This document shows, piece after piece, positions 20,103-28,143 of a stretch of 40,045 nt of DNA; within the stretch, counting starts at the first letter, position 1; every line of letters begins with the position of its first letter. The translations under genes and the position numbers were made by a program. Below the pieces are notes generated by a model. It saw only the letters and a list, made by a program, of their open reading frames with translations, did no database searches and was not told the DNA's origin. Location: assembly GCF_002846205.1 (NCBI RefSeq), contig NZ_PHKV01000016.1, positions 915-40,959 on the forward strand, in the 5' to 3' direction. Source of the DNA: Xanthomonas prunicola. GTDB taxonomy: Bacteria; Pseudomonadota; Gammaproteobacteria; Xanthomonadales; Xanthomonadaceae.

Positions 20103-21803
20103 TCAAAACTGGTAAATCACACGCACGCCGTAGGCCGGCTGCGCACTTCCAAATCGGTCGGGGCGGTGGATCGCCCAACCAGCAAATGCATCGACGCTGG
20201 CACCGAACCAACCGCCACGCAGGCCCACCGCGCCGCCGACCAGACTGCGACCGCGCAGCCCGCTGGCGCTGGTGCCATCGATGCGGCCGGCGTCCAGGCC
20301 CAGGTACGGGGTCAACCCGATCTGCTGCACCGGGAAGCTCAGGGTATTGCGCCAGTACGCGCCTTTTTCGGCGCCAAGCGTCGCTTCGCCGTCAAAACCG
20401 CGCACGCTGTAACGGCCACCGATGGTGACGAACTCCGACCCCAGCAACAGTTCGCCAGCGGTCTGTGCATGCAGGCTGCTTTCCCACGCCATCGGCACCG
20501 GGCCCAGCTTCAACGGCAGGGCCGTGCTCACGTCCAGCGTGGTCACGCCATAGCGAAATGTCGGGAAGCCGATCTGCGGGTCGTAGCCGGTCCACTGGCT
20601 GTTGAACCACGGCGTGCCGCGCCGATGCGCGAGACGCGCGTCCAGCTGCATCGCGCCCAGATAGCGCCGATGCGTGAAGTAGAACTCCGCACTGCTGGTA
20701 TCGCGGCGCTGGATTCCGATTTCCACGCCATCCAGATAACTGCGCGCACGCCGCCGGCCAATCAACACACCGGCCGAGGTCTTGCTGGTGCCATCGCGAT
20801 GCAGCACGCGCTGAATATCCAGCTGCGCATTGCTGGATTCGCCACTGGACTGAAAGGTTTGCAAAAACCCGTCCACGCGCTGGTGATAGCGGTACGACGA
20901 TGCCGACAGCGCAAACGTCCACCACCCCCACGGCAGGTTGTAGCTCAGGCTGTTGCCGCGTGTGCCGCGCTCCTGGTCGCGTGTGGCCAGGTCATGGCTG
21001 TAACCGACGTTGAGCAGGTCGTTGATGCCGAGCGGGCCGTCCAGGGTCAGGTCCACGCCGCCTTGCATGCGGCCGGTGGCTTCCACGCCCGAATCGTCGG
21101 CGTTGGCCACGCCGCGCCAGCGCCGCCCATGCTGCAAGGTGATAACCAGATCCGACTCACCCGGCGCCTCGCCGGGTGCAATATCGATCTTGGCGTCCTG
21201 CGACGGCAGCCGTTTGAACTGCTCCACCGCCTGCTCGATCGCGCGCAGATCCAGCAGATCGCCCTGACGCAGCGGCAATGCGCTCTTCCAGTGCCCACCA
21301 CCGGTGTCGGACACCACGCGCACCGCGCGCAAGCGACCGGGCATCAGCTCAAAACGCAATTCTCCCCGCGACAGATCCTGTTCGGGCACCCCGATACGGG
21401 TGGTGACCAGCCCGTGCGCAACCAGTTGATCCAGTGCACGCCGCCGGATGATGTCGATACCGGCGCGGCCGATGCAGCGCCCTTCATAACGACGCAGCGA
21501 TTTCCACAACCACGCAAAGCGCGCAGCATCCTGGCCCGCACCGGACAGGCGCACACGGGTGATCGGGAAACACAGCTGTTCTTCGGGCAGCACCGTGCTA
21601 TGCGCATCCACGCGCTCGCCATCCTCGCGCGGGCCGGCGAAGGGCGCCTGGCGCTCCTGTTCCTGGCGACGCTGGATCTCTTCGGCCTGGCGCAATTGCT
21701 CCTGCCGATCCAGCGTCGTCGGTGCCGACTGTTGAGCAGCCGCCAGCCCGGCGACCGCCCACAGGCACGCCGCCAGCGCCAACGGCGCCGATCGCATCCA
21801 CAT
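20103..21803 (-). CDS. fhaC: FhaC/CdiB-type outer-membrane transporter (Omp85/TpsB)
   Basis: This is the transporter that exports FhaB across the outer membrane. It is 566 residues from ATG 21803, chosen because AGGGGGCGGGACAG precedes it and the protein then begins with a clean signal peptide (cut near AAA23|Q24). An in-frame start at 21848 would bury the signal. After a QEQ/RR-rich linker comes a POTRA-type domain (roughly 75-220, FPITRVRLSGAG to VITLQHG). The rest is a beta-barrel ending in a terminal aromatic (RVIYQF). The L6-loop motif VRGF is present in RYSVRGFDG. fhaB starts about 70 bp downstream with no terminator seen between, so the two are probably co-transcribed. Length and layout are normal for TpsB, and no defect is seen. 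Confidence 0.95.
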   Translation of the reverse strand: MWMRSAPLALAACLWAVAGLAAAQQSAPTTLDRQEQLRQAEEIQRRQEQERQAPFAGPREDGERVDAHSTVLPEEQLCFPITRVRLSGAGQDAARFAWLWKSLRRYEGRCIGRAGIDIIRRRALDQLVAHGLVTTRIGVPEQDLSRGELRFELMPGRLRAVRVVSDTGGGHWKSALPLRQGDLLDLRAIEQAVEQFKRLPSQDAKIDIAPGEAPGESDLVITLQHGRRWRGVANADDSGVEATGRMQGGVDLTLDGPLGINDLLNVGYSHDLATRDQERGTRGNSLSYNLPWGWWTFALSASSYRYHQRVDGFLQTFQSSGESSNAQLDIQRVLHRDGTSKTSAGVLIGRRRARSYLDGVEIGIQRRDTSSAEFYFTHRRYLGAMQLDARLAHRRGTPWFNSQWTGYDPQIGFPTFRYGVTTLDVSTALPLKLGPVPMAWESSLHAQTAGELLLGSEFVTIGGRYSVRGFDGEATLGAEKGAYWRNTLSFPVQQIGLTPYLGLDAGRIDGTSASGLRGRSLVGGAVGLRGGWFGASVDAFAGWAIHRPDRFGSAQPAYGVRVIYQF

Positions 21804-21991
21804 CTGTCCCGCCCCCTGTGCAACGGTCGCGCCATCGCGCGCCGCCACTCACGACATCGTGCCTGGCCGCCAAAACGGCGACGCTAAGCTTGAGCACGGT
21901 GTAACGCGGCGCAACTCTCTCGGAAATGGAGACACCGGTCAACGCGCCATGTAGGGGAAACCCTGTAAGAAAAACCCGAGCCTCGTTCTTT

Positions 21992-22007
21992 TGTGATTAA
22001 AATCACA
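21992..22007. promoter_or_regulatory. Predicted Clp/CRP-family binding site upstream of fhaC
   Basis: TGTGA-TTAAAA-TCACA is a perfect match to the CRP half-site consensus with a 6-bp spacer. The xanthomonad homologue Clp binds the same motif. The site lies about 190 bp upstream of the fhaC start, which leaves room for a class I or II activated promoter. I could not assign clear -35/-10 boxes downstream of it. Confidence 0.7.
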
Positions 22008-22030
22008 AAAAAAGCCGATCATAGATCGGC
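22007..22030 (-). terminator. Intrinsic terminator upstream of fhaC
   Basis: Read on the minus strand, a 7-bp perfect stem (GCCGATC / GATCGGC, loop TAT) is followed by seven T residues. It would stop transcripts arriving from the IS/rhs side. The fhaC-fhaB operon should therefore rely on its own promoter, whose Clp-like site overlaps the T run. Confidence 0.75.
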
Positions 22031-22505
22031 CAACGTTTTCACTGCGCCACTGAATTAAGGCGCTTCTTGGGTCAAAAACCCGTTATCGCACTGACAAGTG
22101 GACAGATTATGGATGTCTTGATAGGCATATAAAGGGATAGACAGCGCTCCATTTTTTGTTAAAAAATAACGAAATTAACGTTCTACCATATTGCATCTGC
22201 GAGGAATCTACCAGCCCATATCCAGCTTCGCTTCGTTTGTCGCATGTGTGCCCTGGCGCATAGCGATGACGTGGGATCTGCAGTGGCGAATAGCGCCTGC
22301 ACTCCCTCACCCCGATGCAGCAGGTCGGGCCATTACACGGCGAACAGGGAGCCATGCGGTCGCACTCGCCATCTACCAGCACGTCTTGCTTGCCGACCGA
22401 CTTGCGCGCTAGAAAGCGCCTACACAATGCGCGCGCGCACGCTCAGCGACCTCGGCAGTGTGCAGCTGCTGCCGAAGCGCTGTGGCGGCAGAGACGCTGG
22501 CTAAG
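22031..22505. other. Intergenic stretch with no recognised gene
   Basis: About 475 bp. Open frames here are short and show no familiar motif or good ribosome site. A small hairpin (GGGT..ACCC near 22,070) is the only structure noticed. It is probably decayed insertion-sequence flank. Confidence 0.5.
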
Positions 22506-22612
22506 CTAGTGTGGCGTTCCGTTGATAACTTTGCAGAGCCGTTCGATCTTGGTGAGGATCGAGTCAGCGGTCGCAGTCTATTTGAACGGTCGCGGGTTTT
22601 GATTGTAGTGCC
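22506..22612 (-). pseudogene. 3' end of an IS630-family transposase (remnant)
   Basis: The minus-strand frame reads HYNQNPRPFK, stop, TATADSILTKIERLCKVINGTPH, stop at 22506-22508. This matches the usual IS630 transposase ending, in which N-P-.-PF.W.....IL.K..R is followed by a short tail. The W position is a TAG stop, so even this fragment is decayed. The rest of the gene is gone, replaced upstream by IS5-type sequence. Confidence 0.65.
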
Positions 22613-22677
22613 GCAGGCCGGGCGCTATGCGCATGCGCTTGAACTGGCGCGCATGCGCATAGCGCCCGGCCTGCGGC
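22610..22677. repeat. Perfect 29-bp inverted repeat at the junction of two transposase remnants
   Basis: The left arm 22610-22638 and right arm 22649-22677 are exact reverse complements with a 10-bp loop. On the minus strand the hairpin includes codons for AGRYAHARQFKRMR, a typical IS5 transposase string. Part of the symmetry may therefore be natural coding sequence and part an inverted duplication at the breakpoint. Confidence 0.85.
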
Positions 22678-23281
22678 TCAACTCCGGACCTTGCCTCACA
22701 TAGGTCTGCCGCAAGACGAGGCCGTGTCGCTTGGCCAGCAGCACCAGCTTCTTGCGCGCCACCTCAAGCAAACGGCTGTCGGTGGGATGGGCGATCGCTT
22801 TTTCCTGCACGGTGGTGTCCACGATCACCCGCGACAACTCGCGTGCATCCACCGCCCTCATCGCGTGAGCGGTGTTGATGGTGTGCGCCAACAGCTCTTC
22901 CATACCGGCTTCGCCCAGGCGCTGTCGCCAACGTGTCTGGGAGCTGGGATCGCACGGCAAGCAGGTCTGGAACACCACCTAGCCGGTGAAGAACTGCCAG
23001 TACGGATTTTCCAGCCAACGTTCGCACACCGCTTCATCGGACAGGTCGTAGGCGTGCTTGAGGTAGAGCAGCCCGGCGATCAGACGCATCGGCAATGCGG
23101 GTCGACCGCCTGTGCCGGTGGTGGCCGGCAACTGCGGCGACAGCGCCTGCTCCAACGCACTCCACGGCAGCCGATGGCTCAGCTGGACAAGCGGATGGCG
23201 CAAGTCGATCTGGTTCTCCAGACGCGAACGAAACAGCTCATCGGCATGCAATTGCTCGGCAGCAGAACGGTGTGTACGCAT
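22613..23281 (-). pseudogene. IS5-family transposase, broken (IS1478-like)
   Basis: The start at 23281 gives MRTHRSAAEQLHADELFRSRLENQIDLRHP..., the familiar N-terminus of the IS5/IS1478 type transposases of xanthomonads (DUF772-like). Reading stops at a TAG (22979-22981) within FFTG-stop-VVFQTCLPCDPSS, where an E codon is expected. It then continues in frame through WRQRLGEAGMEELL, VIVDTTVQEKAIAHPTDS and ARKKLVLLAKRHG. Near YVRQGPELSRR the frame shifts to AGRYAHARQFKRMR, and similarity then ends at the inverted repeat. One nonsense codon, one frameshift and a lost 3' end make it inactive. The family name is secure; the exact IS name is a guess. Confidence 0.8.
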
Positions 23282-23405
23282 GAGCGAAAACTGCCAGAAA
23301 CCAGTACGTAGAGTAACGAAAACTTGCAATTCCAGCACATCAAAACCGCAGGCGAGGCCTTGCAATAGATGCGGTTTGGATGTTTTTCAGGGGCGACTAA
23401 TCAAG

Positions 23406-23654
23406 TCACTTTTTCTTCAAGAGATAGTTTTCGACCGAATAAGATGCAAGAGATATGACACCTACGAACGCGACAAAGAAAAGCACCCCCAATATAGGCC
23501 TATAAACTCTTAGCCCAAAGAAATACTCAATTGCCAAGCAAAGCAAAAGCCCGACGTAAATGGCTATCAAGACCGCAAAACCAACCATTATGGTTTTATC
23601 AGACCTCAATTTCTTCCAATTTATTTCGTGCACCACACCGTCCTCGTTTGACAT
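23406..23654 (-). CDS. Two-TM small protein, probable immunity partner of the Rhs tip
   Basis: An 82-residue protein starting MSNEDGVVHEINWKK at ATG 23654, overlapping the last 34 bp of rhs in another frame. Two hydrophobic segments follow: IMVGFAVLIAIYVGLLLCLAI and ILGVLFFVAFVGVISLA. The tail KKK is basic. Upstream codons in the same frame are out-of-frame rhs sequence, so the longer version is not real. A small membrane protein overlapping the 3' end of an rhs gene is the usual position of an immunity gene. An integral membrane form would suit a toxin that acts on membranes. Function is inferred from position; I recognise no family. Confidence 0.6.
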   Translation of the reverse strand: MSNEDGVVHEINWKKLRSDKTIMVGFAVLIAIYVGLLLCLAIEYFFGLRVYRPILGVLFFVAFVGVISLASYSVENYLLKKK

Positions 23655-26600
23655 TGCTGTAATCCAGCCGAAACCTGTGACCCTATGCCAGCATTGATTC
23701 CTACCGAAGCGTTTCCATCCCTTGCCAACTCTACAGAACCTTTTGCGCCAGCCCCCTCCATGGCTCCAAGCTGCAACTGCATTGATTCGCTCTTCCCCAC
23801 TGAAGAGTTTCCGGTGCCACACGACATGCCGACGGAACCTCCCAGGCCTCCAATGAAGCCACCCGCTACCGGGGTTGTTATACAATCTTTCAAATAAAGG
23901 CATGCTGTTCCAGCAGTGTCAAGAGCGATGCCTACCTCGCCGCTCCCACCCACGGCAAAATTGCCGTAAGAAGCGCCAACGCCAAACTGAGCATTGAAAT
24001 CACCTTTGTATCCAGTCTCTTGCGATTTGCGCCACTCCTCTCGCTGTTTGCCAGGAGGGAAAGACCACCAACCAGGCGATTCAAGCCCGAAAAGGTCACT
24101 GGCGTAAAAGGGGTTTAGGCCTACATAGGCGTATGTGCTAATTCCGCCTCTCAAGCCGAGAGGATCACTCTGCCCATACCGCCCGGTAGCAGAGTCGTAG
24201 TCCCTGAAATAATTTTGATTCAACCCACTGGCCGCATCAAACCGCTGCCCCGGGAACCGCATATCCAATACCAAAACCGCACCATCGCTATCCGGATCCT
24301 GATTCGGCGCAGTGTTGCCGAAGGCCTCGCCCTTTAGGCTCCAGCTCCACACCGCCACGTTACGAGCCGGGTCAACCACCACACGCGGGCTGCCCAGATG
24401 ATCGGGTTCAATGTAGTGCAGCTTGTTGGCGTTAGTCAGCAGGCCTACCGGCATGTCATCCAACCAGATTGCCTGTTGCAATAATTTTCCGGTGGTGTCG
24501 TAATCACCCATCCAGTGGCCGGACTCATCATAGAGCGTGTAAGTATTTGCAGTGCCTAGGAAGCGGCTGACTTGTTCGCCCTTGCCGTTGTAACGGTATT
24601 CGCGTGCCACCGCGCCATTGCGCTTGACCTGGCTCATGCGGCCGGTCACGTCGTGGACAAATTCACGCTCGGTTCCGTTGATCGAAGTGGTATCGCCTAC
24701 AGGGTTGTAGACGCGTGGTGTCGCCCCCACTTTGATTAGGCGATGGCTGTTTGCCTCGTAGGTGTAAGCGACTTCGCCGGCTGCCGATTTACTGCTCTGA
24801 CGGTTACCTGTCTTATCGTAGGTGTAGCCATCCAGCACCGTGCCGGTCGCGCCGTCCTTGAACGCGGTCAGCCGGCCAAGCGCATCGTAGCCCAGCGTGA
24901 CATCGGCAACCGTGCTGCCTGCCGGGGTCAACTTCGAAAGATTGCCCACGGGATCGAAACCGAAGCCGACATCCAGACCTCCGGCGCTCGTGTCCTGAAT
25001 TGCCTTGGGACGATAGTCCTGATCGTAGGCACGCGTGAGTACACGACCATTACCGTACGTCCAGCCTGCGATTGGACCCAGCGGAAGATAGCTGGCGTTT
25101 TTCAAGAGGATTTGGCGAGCACCGGTTGCGGGGGTATAGCCCACTTCGGTGGCTTGACCCAGCCCGTCGCGGACGTAATCCACCTTGGCGCCGTCCGGGT
25201 AGATCACGCTGGCCAGACGACCGGCTGCTGTGTAGCCATAGCGCAGCGTGAAAGCCTTGCCGTTGGTTGTCTGCAGCTTGCGCACCAGATCGCCGAAGCT
25301 GTTGTAGCAATACTCGGTCGTCCCGCTGCTGTCCTTGATGGACGCCAAGCGACCCTGCGCAAAAGTCTCTCCCGCCTGGCAGCTGGCCGGCGCGGAGTCG
25401 TAACTGTAGGCTACGTTGAGCGCGCTGGTGGGGTAGCTCAGCTTGGTCAGACGTCCTAACACGTCATAGCTCGAGCTGATCTTGACCCCGCGGGCAGTCG
25501 CTTCGAGTGTGCGGTTGCCAGCGGAATCGTAACTATACGTGGTGGCGCCCGTATCCGGACTAGTCAGCTTGCTGAGGTCGCCGAGGCTGCTGTAATCGTA
25601 ACGCGTGGTCAGACCCTTAGGATCGATGACCGCGGTCACGCGGTCCAACGCATCCAGTTGTTGCGTTGTCTCCACCGCCAGCCCGCCCACATCCTGAAGC
25701 GTACGCGCGAGACGACGCAGAGGGTCGGGATCCAGCTGTGTCTTGCGCCCCAGCGCATCGGTCACCAATTTCAGATCACCATTGAGGTCATAGGCAAACT
25801 CAGTGGAATTAGCAGACGCATCGGCCTGCGTCTGCAGCTGACCAAGTTTGTTGTAGACCCGCGCCAGAGTCCGCTTGACGTTGCCTGAAGCGTCTTTGAC
25901 CTCTTCCTTAAAACGATTGCCCGCTACGTCGAGCGAATAATGCAAGTTGTTGCCGACACGGTCAGTGATATCCGTGAGGCGATGCGCAGCATCGTAGTCG
26001 TACTTCACGAAATCGCCATCGGGCTGCGTTACCTGCTTGACATTGCCTGTTTCGTCGTAAGCAACCGTCATCACCCGATCCTGGCTGGAAGCAGCGGCAC
26101 TCGTAGCGAAACGAGTGATTCTGGATGTCAGCCATCCACGGGGCGCATAGCTGAAATCAGTCGCTATTCCGTTCGAATCGATAACGCGCGTCGGCCGCCC
26201 GTTGCTGTCGTACGACGCGTAGGTGGTGCTCTGCCCTGCTGCATTCGTACTCTGGAAAAGATCACCCGCCCGGTGGCATTGGCCGCCGACAGTGCCGCAT
26301 CCAGATTCATCGCCGCTAGCGTAGTAGCGGTACGACGTGATGTCGCTTACATCCGTGCGCGGCCCGTCTACCGAAAGAACCAAACCAACTTGAAGACAAT
26401 TGGCGGCATCCACCTTCTCACAATAGCTTGTGCGCAACTGACGAACGCCTGCAGGTGCATTTGCTGCACTCCCACATGCGTAGGAAACAGCGGTAGCCAC
26501 GGCTGTGTTGATCTCGCAACTGGCAGTCTGCAATCCACTCGCGTTGTAGGCCCATGTCGACTTGGCTCTGACCACGTTACCGGCATCGAGAATGGTCCGT

Positions 26601-26791
26601 TCGAGGGGCTCACGGATCGCCGCATTCCAAACAGTGTTGATGGTCCGCTGCTGTGCCGAGCCCACACCGTCGATCCGCTGCTTCAGAAGCCCATCGCTGC
26701 CAAAGTTGGTCTGGGTTTTGTTGCCTTGAAAATCAGTCGTGGAAGCAACGTATCCGTTTGCATCGTACGTAACGGAAGTTCTATTTCTATC
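23621..26791 (-). pseudogene. 5'-truncated Rhs-repeat protein with variable C-terminal tip
   Basis: Rhs/YD-repeat protein. The open frame starts after TGA at 26792-26794 and already reads as repeat (NRTSVTYDANGYVASTTDFQGN), so the ATG at 26665 is internal and the true N-terminus is missing. Many YD repeats follow (YDYDAAHRL, YDALGRLTAF). The Rhs core ends with PDHLGSPRVV, YFRDYDSATGRYGQSDPLGL and AYVGLNPFYASDLFGL. The last ~153 residues after DLFGL are unique and rich in G, S and A, with runs such as TTPVAGGFIGGLGGSVG that look membrane-active or strand-forming. I recognise no enzymatic toxin motif there. Rhs proteins deliver such tips to competitors. Without its 5' end and start signals this copy is probably silent, but its tip and partner gene are intact. 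Confidence 0.85.
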
Positions 26792-27200
26792 TCAGGACAG
26801 CACTGGCAGCGCTGATCGCGTGGTTTTCTGGCCTGCTCAGTGCCCACGCCTAGCGATATCCGAAGCACGCACTGGATCCGTTCACGCTGGGCCGTGTTGC
26901 TGACCGCCTTGATGAGCCCCATCACCACCGTTGGCGCGGAATAGGACCGCCTGCACTTCGTTAATGCCGACCAGGGCGCTCGCACCCTGGTCGAACCCGA
27001 CGTCGACCAGCGCCGGCCTGCCACCGAACAACTCGGCACCCTGCTCCGCCACCGCCGCATCTCATCGGTGCCGATGGACAAGTCTGCACGGCCGGTGGGG
27101 GTGCGGGGGTGTGAGGCATCGGTGAGAAAGGTAGCGGTGCGCAAAGACAAACGAACTAGGGCCCTTCTTGCGCAGGCTGGCCTCGGCTCCCAAGCACTGG
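26792..27200. other. Unassigned stretch right of the truncated rhs gene
   Basis: About 400 bp. The break in rhs is sharp, at about 26,793. Several open frames exist on both strands, but none has a recognisable motif, a good ribosome site or convincing codon use. It is probably a mobile-element remnant that removed the 5' part of rhs. Confidence 0.4.
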
Positions 27201-27431
27201 TCAGGAAGGTATCGGAACGCCCTCACCGGTGACGCCCCGGATCTTGGCAATAACACGCTCAGCGTGTTCTCTCGCCTCACGTTCATTACGAAACTTGAAG
27301 CCACGCAGCCAAAGCATATGACGTGCCCGGCCTTCGAGGCGCCTGCTCAAAATGCCGGCCACGGGCTTCCCCTTTTCATCCGTCTCCACATGGGCGGAAA
27401 CTGTCCATCCATCAATTTCGCGCATGGGCAT
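27201..27431 (-). CDS. Small hypothetical protein
   Basis: About 76 residues, MPMREIDGWTVSAHVETDEKG..., soluble, with a basic/acidic helix near the end (NEREAREHAERVIAKIRG). I prefer the ATG at 27431 because AAGGA sits 9 nt upstream; the ATG at 27437 is too close to it. Balanced amino-acid use and the ribosome site suggest a real gene. I do not recognise the family. It is the last convincing gene before the tRNA-associated att region, so it may be cargo of an older element. Confidence 0.6.
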   Translation of the reverse strand: MPMREIDGWTVSAHVETDEKGKPVAGILSRRLEGRARHMLWLRGFKFRNEREAREHAERVIAKIRGVTGEGVPIPS

Positions 27432-27784
27432 ATCCATCTTTCCTTAGAAGCAGCGGAGCCTGCTTGGCCGCACCGCAACAAGTCAAGTAACGAGCGGTGC
27501 GCTAACTCGCTCGTCAGCTTCTGCGAGGCACAAGTGCCTATCTCCGCTGGCACCAGAGCGGCGTACCTCACCGTATCTGCCTTGGCCGCCTCGGCGCTCA
27601 TGAGGCTGAAGAAATACCAGCAGCGAAAGAAGCTGAGCTGCCCCATGGCGTACGCATCCTTGCGCGCCTGCCATTGGTGAGCGCCTAGCTTGAGTGGCAC
27701 CTGGATTGGCACGCGGCCGGGCACCACACCAAAGCAGGGAAGGCGCAAAGCTAATTGAAGCGCCTCATCGCCAAGTTCAGCCAA
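27347..27784 (-). CDS. Doubtful open frame left of the att region
   Basis: A 145-codon open frame (MAELGDEALQLALRLP...) that overlaps the start of the better-supported small gene by about 85 bp. It has a weakly hydrophobic middle (FFRCWYFFSLM) and no recognised domain. It could be a decayed gene or chance. I list it because nothing else explains 27,440-27,790. Confidence 0.2.
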   Translation of the reverse strand: MAELGDEALQLALRLPCFGVVPGRVPIQVPLKLGAHQWQARKDAYAMGQLSFFRCWYFFSLMSAEAAKADTVRYAALVPAEIGTCASQKLTSELAHRSLLDLLRCGQAGSAASKERWICPCAKLMDGQFPPMWRRMKRGSPWPAF

Positions 27785-27794
27785 GCGAGCACGC

Positions 27795-27812
27795 TTGTGG
27801 CAACTGTGGCAA
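27795..27812 (+). promoter_or_regulatory. Paired 9-bp repeats, likely integrase arm sites (left)
   Basis: Two adjacent 9-mers, TTGTGGCAA and CTGTGGCAA, with a weaker CTGTGGATA at 27817-27825. The same motif recurs on the other side of the tRNA fragment. Short direct repeats flanking an att core are typical arm-type binding sites of tyrosine integrases. Confidence 0.5.
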
Positions 27813-27878
27813 TGGGCTGTGGATATGTCTCTAAATGTGACAAGACCTGAAAAGAAATCGGCGCTACTTCTTTGACTC

Positions 27879-27927
27879 TGGTGACCCCGGCCCGATTCGA
27901 ACGGGCGACCTTCCCCTTAGGAGGGAC
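27879..27927 (-). pseudogene. tRNA-Arg(CCT) 3' half, probable attachment-site remnant
   Basis: On the minus strand this reads CTCCTAA (anticodon loop, CCT), a T arm GCCCG-TTCGAAT-CGGGC, a CGGGGTC acceptor strand, A and CCA. The 13 bp at 27915-27927 are identical to 28074-28086 in the intact tRNA-Arg, and both lie 36 bp from their CCA ends. Upstream of the anticodon there is no D arm or acceptor partner. The T arm differs from the intact tRNA, so it is not a recent copy of it. It fits a tRNA half displaced by integration in the anticodon loop. Confidence 0.7.
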
Positions 27928-27984
27928 AACGTCGCTAGACTAAGACCCAAGCAGCACAAGGCTTTGCGTGGAAGTCCAGCCTGA

Positions 27985-28004
27985 CTGTGGCAAGTCTGTG
28001 GTAA
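27985..28004 (+). promoter_or_regulatory. Paired 9-bp repeats, likely integrase arm sites (right)
   Basis: CTGTGGCAA and CTGTGGTAA, 2 bp apart and in the same orientation as the pair at 27795-27812. They lie between the tRNA fragment and the intact tRNA-Arg. Confidence 0.5.
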
Positions 28005-28037
28005 CGACCGGCCTACTCATGCCGATTATCAAAAAAG

Positions 28038-28114
28038 TGGTGACCCCGGCTGGGTTCGAACCAGCAACCTCGTCCTTAGGAGGGACGCGCGCTATCCAAT
28101 TGTGCCACGGGGCC
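28038..28114 (-). tRNA. tRNA-Arg (anticodon CCT)
   Basis: 77 nt with encoded CCA. The acceptor stem GGCCCCG pairs with CGGGGTC (one G-U). The anticodon arm is CGTCC-CTCCTAA-GGACG with anticodon CCT. The T loop is TTCGAAC, the T stem CTGG/CCAG plus a weaker pair. The D arm contains AATTGGATAGC. It decodes AGG. The 5' end faces the integrase, 29 bp away. Confidence 0.93.
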
Positions 28115-28143
28115 ATCTGTCTAAGGATACAGGGAGACGCTAA

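Noticed and set aside
20025..21887. A 620-codon open frame on the plus strand across fhaC
   Set aside because: It is antisense to a well-supported gene with signal peptide, POTRA and VRGF. High-GC genes often leave the opposite strand open, and the predicted protein has no familiar motif.
22107..22427. A 106-codon minus-strand frame (MCRRFLARKS...)
   Set aside because: Cysteine- and arginine-rich composition, no ribosome site and no motif; more likely decayed DNA.
23406..23903. The 165-codon version of the Rhs partner gene
   Set aside because: Its first half is out-of-frame rhs sequence. The ATG at 23654 gives a compact two-TM protein.
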